Assembly (NCBI GenBank): GCA_023819025.1
Contig: JAMWDC010000166.1
Span: 1-5,391 of the forward strand
Reading direction: 5' to 3'
Length of the DNA: 5,391 bases
From: Candidatus Omnitrophota bacterium
GTDB lineage: Bacteria > Omnitrophota > Omnitrophia > Omnitrophales > Aquincolibacteriaceae
A model generated the notes under the pieces. It had not been told where the DNA came from, did no database searches, and saw nothing but the letters and a program-made list of their open reading frames with translations. The position numbers and the translations under genes are program-made. Shown piece after piece: positions 1-4,646 of the stretch (positions within the stretch are counted from its first letter, which is position 1; each line of letters begins with the position of its first letter).

Positions 1-1811
1 GCCTTGCCTTGGCCCGGCAGGAGAACAATCGTTACATGAGCCACGCGTGTAACATGATTCTCGGACTCCACCCCGAAAAACTCCCCCCCCCATCCCGTGT
101 CGTCCCCTCCCCATCCCGCTCCGTCCCACGCAATCCCCAAGAGAGGCCCTGTGATTTCGTTTTCTGCCATACAGGACAGCACGTGCGCATGGTGATGCTG
201 AACCCGCAAAATCGGCAAACCGGAATGCTCGGCATACTGAGTCGAAAGGTATCCGGGATGAGCGTCACAAGCAATCCTGTCCGGCCTTGTATGATAAAAC
301 TGTTGAAAACTTTGAAGGGCCCGTTGAAACGCACCGAAGGTTTCCGGATTCTCCAAATCCCCGATATGCTGACTGACAAACACCTGCCCCTGCTTCGAAT
401 ACGCGACGGTATTCTTCAAATGGGCTCCGACGGCCAAAACCGAGTGGGAATTTTCCCCAAGTCGAATCGGAAGAGGCGCGAATCCCCGCGCGCGTCGCAA
501 AATGAATTCCCGACCCGAAACAACCCGCACAATCGAATCATCGACGTGCCGGACAATCGGCCGATTATGAACCAGAAAAAGATCGGCAATGGCCCCCAGA
601 CGGGAAAGTGCTTCCTTCTCATCAATCGCCATGGGTTCTTCAGCAAGATTTCCGCTTGTGGCCACAACCGGAAAATTCAATTCCCGGAGCAGGAGGTAAT
701 GCAGAGGCGTGTAAGGAAGCATCACTCCAAGATAAGGATTTCGTGGGGCAACCGCCGGTGAAATACGGGAAGGCATTTCTTGAGCGGGATTGAGGTCCCA
801 TGAAAATTTCCTGCGCAACAAAACGATCGGAGCCTCCGGTGAACGCAATAACCGTTCCTCCAGCGACGAGACCATGCAATCCTCTTTGACCATGCTGAAA
901 CTTGGATACATCAGTGCAAACGGTTTTCCTCCGCGGTGCTTTCTTTCCCGCAGTCGCTCGACGGCACGGTCGTTTCGGGCATCCGCCATCAGGTGAAATC
1001 CTCCGAGACCTTTGACCGCTACAATTTTCCCCTCACGAATCGCCCGGGCTGTTTGCTGCAGGGGCGGTTCGCACCTGTCCGACATCTTTACGGCGGAAAC
1101 TGCCCCTGCGTCCATCCGAAATCTCCATGCCGATTGACGCGGCCGTTCCGATGACAAAACTTTGCCGTGCGCATCCCATAGTTCAAGATAAGGCCCGCAT
1201 TCCGGGCAGGCATTCGGCTCGGCATGAAACCGCCGGTCCGAAGGATTTTCATATTCGTCCCGGCAAGCCGGACACATCTTAAACTTGTTCATGGAGGTAT
1301 TCGCACGGTCATAAGGAAGGGCTTCGATCATGGAAAACCGCGGACCGCAGTGGGTGCAATTCGTAAAGGCATAGCCATACCGCCGATTTCGGGGATCGGA
1401 AATATCCTGAAGGCATTCAGGGCACGTCGCAATGTCGGGTAAGACCAAGGCTTCGAGATTCCCTGACGAATCACTTTCAAGGATTCTGAAACTGCAATAA
1501 CCGATACCGTCTAAAAATGAGGCTTCTAAACTCTGGATAAAGGCTCGTTCGGGTTTCCCTTTCTCAATTTGTAAAAGAAATGTTTCCAAACGTCCCAAGG
1601 CTCCTTCGGCCTCGATCAACACACCCTGAGATGAATTCCTCACCCAACCCGTGAGGTCCAGTTCCGTAGCCAATCGATAGATAAAGGGACGAAACCCGAC
1701 CCCCTGAACAGCACCGCGGATCGTAACCCGCAACCTTTCCAGGGGACGACGGTAGAGACTTGGAATCTCCTCTGATTTTTCCGTTTTCGGATGATACGGC
1801 TCGGTTAACAC
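1..1811 (-). CDS. hypF: Carbamoyltransferase HypF, [NiFe]-hydrogenase maturation (3' end cut by window edge)
   Basis: HypF uses carbamoyl phosphate and ATP to make carbamoyl-adenylate and passes the carbamoyl group to the C-terminal cysteine of HypE, the source of the CN ligands on the hydrogenase iron; it is cytoplasmic. About 603 residues are present, open at the left edge; the family is usually about 750, so some 150 are missing. Seen in order: acylphosphatase motif RGAVQGVGFRPF (32-43); two zinc fingers, each C-x2-C-x18-C-x2-C (C130/133/152/155 and C180/183/202/205); a YrdC-like domain with KGLGGFHL (267-274) and a later TSGNL; and a Kae1-like domain with SQHIGDL, HPGYLS, QHHHAH (538-543; H539 and H543 as likely metal ligands) and the D563-G-A-G loop ending in WGGE (574-577). 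The GTG start at 1811 follows AGAGGAG by 5 nt. No frameshift is seen. Odd: the linker between the second zinc finger and the YrdC domain is long and arginine/serine rich. Confidence 0.96.
   Translation of the reverse strand, partial: MLTEPYHPKTEKSEEIPSLYRRPLERLRVTIRGAVQGVGFRPFIYRLATELDLTGWVRNSSQGVLIEAEGALGRLETFLLQIEKGKPERAFIQSLEASFLDGIGYCSFRILESDSSGNLEALVLPDIATCPECLQDISDPRNRRYGYAFTNCTHCGPRFSMIEALPYDRANTSMNKFKMCPACRDEYENPSDRRFHAEPNACPECGPYLELWDAHGKVLSSERPRQSAWRFRMDAGAVSAVKMSDRCEPPLQQTARAIREGKIVAVKGLGGFHLMADARNDRAVERLRERKHRGGKPFALMYPSFSMVKEDCMVSSLEERLLRSPEAPIVLLRRKFSWDLNPAQEMPSRISPAVAPRNPYLGVMLPYTPLHYLLLRELNFPVVATSGNLAEEPMAIDEKEALSRLGAIADLFLVHNRPIVRHVDDSIVRVVSGREFILRRARGFAPLPIRLGENSHSVLAVGAHLKNTVAYSKQGQVFVSQHIGDLENPETFGAFQRALQSFQQFYHTRPDRIACDAHPGYLSTQYAEHSGLPILRVQHHHAHVLSCMAENEITGPLLGIAWDGAGWGGDDTGWGGEFFGVESENHVTRVAHVTIVLLPGQGK
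83..117 (-). repeat. G-rich tract with G9 homopolymer, G-quadruplex-like, inside hypF
   Basis: On the coding (minus) strand five G-runs of 3, 4, 4, 3 and 9 bases are separated by 2, 1, 7 and 2 bases, which fits the usual G3+ loop 1-7 quadruplex pattern. The tract contains the direct repeat CGGGATGGGG twice (plus-strand 110-119 and 88-97). It encodes the glycine/tryptophan-rich nucleotide-binding loop of HypF (residues about 565-576). The G9 run is in frame here, but it is a natural place for slippage or for a sequencing indel. Confidence 0.6.
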
Positions 1812-1816
1812 CTGTT

Positions 1817-1823
1817 CTCCTCT
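1817..1823 (-). promoter_or_regulatory. Ribosome binding site of hypF
   Basis: AGAGGAG lies 5 nt upstream of the GTG at 1811. The frame upstream of this point has no ATG before the gap. This site decides the GTG start and gives about 31 residues ahead of the acylphosphatase motif. Confidence 0.75.
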
Positions 1824-1889
1824 GCGGGATCTTCTCTGACCGTCAGGAGTAATGAGATTAGCCCTGTTTGGATGATCGTGGACTGCGTT

Positions 1890-1918
1890 ATTATAGCACA
1901 ACGCTCAAACTATGATAA
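1890..1918 (-). promoter_or_regulatory. Predicted sigma70-type promoter for hypF
   Basis: On the minus strand there is a perfect -10 hexamer TATAAT (1895-1890), preceded by TGC, which makes an extended -10 element. A 17-nt spacer separates it from TTATCA (1918-1913), a 4 of 6 match to the -35 consensus. Transcription would start near 1883, leaving an untranslated leader of about 70 nt before the hypF GTG. It lies in the only sizeable gap of the window, between hypA and hypF, so hypF can probably be expressed apart from the upstream genes. This is a prediction from sequence pattern only. Confidence 0.6.
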
Positions 1919-1937
1919 CCGCCAGGCGCAGGTCCCG

Positions 1938-1973
1938 CCAACAAGGATCTGTCCCTTGCGGTAATCTTGTTGG
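1938..1973. repeat. Inverted repeat (8-bp perfect arms) downstream of hypA
   Basis: CCAACAAG (1938-1945) and CTTGTTGG (1966-1973) are perfect inverted arms around a 20-nt loop. On the minus strand the hairpin begins 23 nt after the hypA stop and ends about 20 nt before the predicted hypF -35 box. No run of T follows it on either strand, so it is not a canonical Rho-independent terminator. It could be a 3'-end stabilising structure, a weak attenuator, or a protein-binding site. Confidence 0.5.
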
Positions 1974-1996
1974 GGTCTGTCTCTGAAAAGGAAATT

Positions 1997-2239
1997 TTAA
2001 TCGATATCAAACGATAGAACTTGAACGATCGAGCCGGGGTAAAAAGTCAATTCCAGCTGGGCATTTTCAAGCAACGTCCCCTTCGCTAAAACCCTGAAGG
2101 TTTCTCTAAACGAAGTCTCTTTCGACCCCGTAAATTCTCCGACCTTCAATCGGATCTTTGAAACCGATTTCGCTCCTTCTCGCTTCGCGTGTTCGCAAAT
2201 TCCCCGAATGACCGGCTCAATTAAATGGGTTTCATGCAC
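1997..2239 (-). CDS. hypA: Short HypA-like nickel metallochaperone lacking the zinc domain
   Basis: HypA delivers nickel to the hydrogenase large subunit. This protein has 80 residues; typical HypA is about 110-120. The N-terminus reads MHE, so the family's nickel ligand H2 and neighbour E3 are kept, and the core IRLKVGEFTG and FRVLAKGTLLENAQLEL matches the family. The normal pair of CxxC motifs is absent: the only cysteine is C15. The last strand, GSIVQVLSFDID, resembles the segment that follows the zinc domain in normal HypA (consensus like G-x-E-L-x-I-x-S-I-E-V), so the zinc domain looks cleanly removed instead of the gene being cut short. The start is GTG at 2239, 6 nt after GAGG, overlapping the protease stop by 8 nt, which suggests translational coupling. 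An alternative is a HypA-related protein with a different role. Confidence 0.85.
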   Translation of the reverse strand: MHETHLIEPVIRGICEHAKREGAKSVSKIRLKVGEFTGSKETSFRETFRVLAKGTLLENAQLELTFYPGSIVQVLSFDID

Positions 2240-2693
2240 CGAGGGCCTCTTTCACTTCCCGTACGACATTGTTGAGGGCTTTTTTTACGGGCTCCGACAT
2301 TTCGGAACCCAATGTCACCCTTTCGGGTTCGATACCGAGCATATAAATCTCGGCCTTAATCTCACGATGAAGATAATCCATCAATAACTTGGGCGAAATA
2401 TCGTGGGTTGTAAAACCGCTGGCCAAAATTTCAGACGGTGTCAAAATCTCGTAATCCCCGCTTTTGGATTTCAAGTGGACTGCATCCACAATCAAAATCG
2501 TATCCGGCGATTCCTGGACGATCTTCCCCAAGTAACTTTCCGGGGAAGTCCCGGCATCGATACAAACCGCAGGAACCTCTCCCTGCAATCGCTGGACAAG
2601 GACGGGTCCGAAACCGTCGTCACCGCGCAGCGGATTGCCGATCCCTAAAATCACAACTTTCCCTTTGAGAACATCTGTCAATGATTTATCCAA
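2232..2693 (-). CDS. hycI: Hydrogenase maturation protease, HycI type
   Basis: This endopeptidase removes the C-terminal tail of the [NiFe]-hydrogenase large subunit after nickel insertion. The product has 153 residues, close to E. coli HycI. Seen: GIGNPLRGDDGFG (17-29), IVDA (68-71) and TTHDISP (95-101). By alignment from memory to HycI, the metal-sensing residues are D26, D70 and H97, all present. The TTH motif and the later LGIEPE resemble HycI more than HybD or HyaD, which fits a group 4 hydrogenase. The chosen start is TTG at 2693, 8 nt after GGAG (2705-2702). Another TTG at 2720, 3 nt after AAGGAG, would add 9 residues. The frame stays open up to 2903, but that stretch overlaps the ferredoxin gene and has no family similarity. 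The stop overlaps the hypA start. Confidence 0.92.
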   Translation of the reverse strand: MDKSLTDVLKGKVVILGIGNPLRGDDGFGPVLVQRLQGEVPAVCIDAGTSPESYLGKIVQESPDTILIVDAVHLKSKSGDYEILTPSEILASGFTTHDISPKLLMDYLHREIKAEIYMLGIEPERVTLGSEMSEPVKKALNNVVREVKEALGA

Positions 2694-2737
2694 AATATCA
2701 ACTCCAAGAAAGGGAGACAAACACTCCTTGGTGCCGC

Positions 2738-2764
2738 CTTGAATAACTTGAATAATGAATAAAA
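2738..2764. repeat. Short AT-rich tandem repeat in the ferredoxin-protease gap
   Basis: The plus strand shows CTTGAATAA twice in perfect tandem (2738-2746 and 2747-2755), followed by the related TGAATAAAA (2756-2764). It lies in the 91-nt gap between the ferredoxin stop and the protease start. On the minus strand the repeat is flanked by GCCGCTT and AAGGCGGC, so an imperfect stem with an AT-rich loop is possible just upstream of the protease ribosome binding sites. No clear promoter or T-run was seen here. Confidence 0.45.
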
Positions 2765-2784
2765 TGAAGCGGCGATCTCTGATT

Positions 2785-3405
2785 CTATTGTGACTTCGTC
2801 GTAAGTGTTGTTTCTCTGCGGCACCGGGCGCAAAGGATTTTGAACCGATCGGACCGGCCACGATCTTTGAGGGCTGACACAATGTTCGGGTCGAGAATTC
2901 CAAGATCGGCGAGGCGGGTTTGGTACAAGGTAGGATTGGAATAGGTCAGCTCTCCGATTTTCTCTGAAATCCATTTCAAATGATCTTTCCCGGCAATAAC
3001 CGTCCCGCAGATTTCGCAAAGCTGCAATTCTTTCTCAATCGTCTCGTAGGACTTCTTCCGGTCAAAAAACGAAAGTTCCCAATCCGTGGAGAGTTTGATC
3101 CCTGAATGATCCGCAATACATGCCGCCTCACACTGGCCGCAAAAGATACAGGTATCCGTATAATGAATCATGACCCTTTTGGCGGTACCGCCCTGGGCAG
3201 GGATCATATCCTGATGGTCAATGGCCTCGACGGGGCAAACCTCTTCACATGCCAGACAGCCGACGCATTTGTTCTGATTGAATTTCGGCTGACCCCGAAA
3301 ATTCGGATGGGGCTGATGCGGCTCCTTCGGAAATTTGGACGTATAAGGTCCTACAATAAGGGCCTTGATTGCTTCAATAAGTTCTCGAACCTTCGGCAAT
3401 TTCAT
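2785..3405 (-). CDS. HycF-like 4Fe-4S ferredoxin subunit of a group 4 hydrogenase
   Basis: This is an electron-transfer subunit of the NuoI/HycF type that would sit on the cytoplasmic side of the membrane complex and relay electrons towards the hydrogenase small subunit. It has 206 residues. Seen: the NFRGQPKFN lead-in (35-43), first cluster C47-x2-C50-x2-C53-x3-C57-P, and second cluster C86-x2-C89-x2-C92-x3-C96. A C-terminal pair C130-x2-C133 and C192-x2-C195 is likely a zinc-ribbon-like fold. E. coli HycF has the same layout of two ferredoxin motifs followed by two distant CxxC pairs, which is why I prefer HycF/HyfH over plain NuoI. The ATG at 3405 follows a purine-rich leader. Odd: the second cluster lacks the usual proline after its last cysteine (CIADH). 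It lies 37 nt after mrpG and 91 nt before the protease, probably in the same operon. Confidence 0.9.
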   Translation of the reverse strand: MKLPKVRELIEAIKALIVGPYTSKFPKEPHQPHPNFRGQPKFNQNKCVGCLACEEVCPVEAIDHQDMIPAQGGTAKRVMIHYTDTCIFCGQCEAACIADHSGIKLSTDWELSFFDRKKSYETIEKELQLCEICGTVIAGKDHLKWISEKIGELTYSNPTLYQTRLADLGILDPNIVSALKDRGRSDRFKILCARCRRETTLTTKSQ

Positions 3406-3442
3406 CCCCTACCACCTTCCTCCTTCTACCTTCTCCCTTTCC
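3406..3442 (-). promoter_or_regulatory. Purine-rich leader with several Shine-Dalgarno-like sites
   Basis: The whole 37-nt spacer between mrpG and the ferredoxin gene is almost pure A and G on the minus strand, with only a few T bases. It holds AGGAGG 13 nt before the ATG, GGAAGG 9 nt before it, and GGGG touching it. The best-spaced ribosome site is GGAAGG. The repeated sites may raise ribosome loading on the ferredoxin message; that role is inferred. Confidence 0.5.
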
Positions 3443-3778
3443 TTACGCTTCCCCCTCTTTGTCCTCAGCGTATTGATCTACCACGCTTCCTTCCCAAAGT
3501 TTGATCCCTGAACGATGAGCGCCTCTGGCTAAGGCATGGGCGGATACAGGGGTGGTCAAGACCAGGAAGAACAAGCACAAAAGCGCCTTGATTCCCGGAG
3601 TGGTAACTCCTACGACAAGAAAGGTCCCGAAAAGAATGCTGCAGGTACCAAGGGTCACACATTTGGTCGCTGCCTGCAGACGATTGTACACGTCGGGAAG
3701 ACGAATCAGTCCCAAACAACCCAAGAGGTCAAATGCCAAACCCACGCTGATCAATATCAGTCCGATGATTTCATTCAT
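3443..3778 (-). CDS. mrpG: MrpG/MnhG-type antiporter subunit
   Basis: MrpG is a small membrane subunit of Mrp Na+/H+ antiporters and of Mrp-linked hydrogenases such as Mbh (MbhC). The product has 111 residues, near the family length. Seen: three hydrophobic segments (about 3-21, 42-57 and 62-77), the hallmark GLIRLPDVYNRLQAATK (23-39) and TPVSAHALARGAHRSG (76-91), then a hydrophilic acidic tail. I chose the ATG at 3778; a TTG directly before it at 3781 would add one residue. GAGGGG (3794-3789) lies 10 nt from the ATG and 7 nt from the TTG. The gene overlaps the end of mrpF by 8 nt, which suggests coupled translation. Confidence 0.94.
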   Translation of the reverse strand: MNEIIGLILISVGLAFDLLGCLGLIRLPDVYNRLQAATKCVTLGTCSILFGTFLVVGVTTPGIKALLCLFFLVLTTPVSAHALARGAHRSGIKLWEGSVVDQYAEDKEGEA

Positions 3779-4139
3779 CAAAGTCTTTCCCCTCTAAAAA
3801 TTTGGCCAGTGCCAAAGTACTAATAAAACTTTGAAGTGCCCAAGCAATCCCGATATCGATGTACCATGACCGATGTGTCGTGACCGTCAGGATCGAACAT
3901 AAACCAACCAACATGATACCCAGGATGTCCGTCGAAACAATCCGATCGGCACTCGTGGGGCCTTTCGCGATACGGTAAAGACACATAAAACACGCCACAA
4001 TCAGGATGAAAAGGGTCCTGCCGAAAAAGCCGACATTGGGAAGGTTATGATGGAAAAGGAATGGGATCGGCCGGAAGATGATCCAGACCCCAATGCCGGC
4101 CAAAATTACGGTCCCAAGGATCCATCGAGCCATTTTCAT
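3771..4139 (-). CDS. mrpF: MrpF/MnhF-type antiporter subunit with extended N-terminus
   Basis: MrpF is a small subunit of Mrp antiporters and Mrp-linked hydrogenases (MbhB in Mbh). Seen: the family motif LYRIAKGPTSADRIVSTDILG (about 54-74) and the C-terminal YIDIGIAWALQSFISTLALAKFLEGKD (93-119). The product has 122 residues, whereas MrpF is usually about 85-95. The extra 30-35 residues at the start form a hydrophobic helix (about 6-29) and a short loop, giving four predicted membrane helices instead of three. The ATG at 4139 follows GAGG by 7 nt, with a second in-frame ATG two codons later. No later start would leave the first canonical helix intact, so the extension seems real. It begins 9 nt after the mrpE stop. 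Confidence 0.92.
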   Translation of the reverse strand: MKMARWILGTVILAGIGVWIIFRPIPFLFHHNLPNVGFFGRTLFILIVACFMCLYRIAKGPTSADRIVSTDILGIMLVGLCSILTVTTHRSWYIDIGIAWALQSFISTLALAKFLEGKDFDE

Positions 4140-4148
4140 GAGAAACCT

Positions 4149-4646
4149 CTACTCAAAGATTTTCCCCAAAATTTCCTCAAAACGTTTTACGATCGTTTTC
4201 GTGGCCCCTTCGATATCGGTCGCCTGAATATTAATCCAGTGGATGTATAAAACGCCTTTCTCCCTGTCGATATCCACACTCATCGTGCCGGGCGTCAGCG
4301 TTATCGAATTGGCCAAAAACGTTAACGCCGTATCCGTCTTTAAGGTCGTCTTGACCCTAACGATCCCCGGCTTGATGGGTAATCGAGGATGGATCACGCG
4401 ATAGGCAACGTCAAAATTGGCCTTGATGCATTCCCATATCAAAACAGGAACATAACAGGCCGCAAAATACCAACATCGGATCGGATAACGGGAAAGATGT
4501 TTTCCTGAAATAAATAGATCCCCGATGATGAATACCACAAAGGCCGAAACAAAGATGCCGACCACAAGATGCTGCCAATCCGGCACCCACGTCAGGAGGC
4601 ACCAGGATAAATACGAAACGAGGAATAACAGTACCTTGCTCCTCAT
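4149..4646 (-). CDS. mrpE: MrpE/MnhE-type antiporter subunit
   Basis: MrpE is a membrane subunit of Mrp-type antiporters, called MbhA in membrane-bound hydrogenases; it helps assemble or stabilise the membrane arm. The product has 165 residues, typical of the family. Seen: two N-terminal hydrophobic helices (about 4-20 and 26-44), a further hydrophobic stretch (about 57-73), the conserved IWECIKANFDVAYRV region (70-84), and the family signature ANSITLTPGT (112-121) followed by VDID and LYIHWI in a cytoplasmic alpha/beta domain. The ATG immediately follows the TAA of the upstream mrpD-like gene, with AAGGAGG inside that gene 7 nt before the start, so expression of the two is probably linked. 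Confidence 0.95.
   Translation of the reverse strand: MRSKVLLFLVSYLSWCLLTWVPDWQHLVVGIFVSAFVVFIIGDLFISGKHLSRYPIRCWYFAACYVPVLIWECIKANFDVAYRVIHPRLPIKPGIVRVKTTLKTDTALTFLANSITLTPGTMSVDIDREKGVLYIHWINIQATDIEGATKTIVKRFEEILGKIFE

Noticed and set aside
9..761. A 250-residue open frame on the plus strand starting MARQENN
   Set aside because: It lies entirely opposite hypF, has low complexity rich in Pro, Arg and Asn, shows no family motif, and has no good ribosome site. HypF on the other strand is clear throughout.
32..879. hypF as a broken gene, suggested by several short minus-strand frames (32-379, 416-667, 640-879)
   Set aside because: Translating the minus strand from the GTG at 1811 gives one uninterrupted HypF frame to the window edge with all motifs in order. 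The short frames are other-frame shadows.
1836..1846. Palindrome CTGAC-C-GTCAG in the hypF leader as an operator
   Set aside because: Arms of only 5 bp are expected several times by chance in 5 kb, and no regulator half-site was recognised.
1938..1973. The inverted repeat as a Rho-independent terminator
   Set aside because: The loop is long and no T-run follows on either strand, so it is kept only as an inverted repeat.
2694..2903. A 70-residue N-terminal extension of the maturation protease back to 2903
   Set aside because: It overlaps the ferredoxin coding sequence in another frame, has no similarity to the protease family, and the family begins just ahead of the GIGN motif.
2678..3019. 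A separate minus-strand frame rich in arginine
   Set aside because: It is a shadow of the ferredoxin and of the gap after it, with no recognisable motif.
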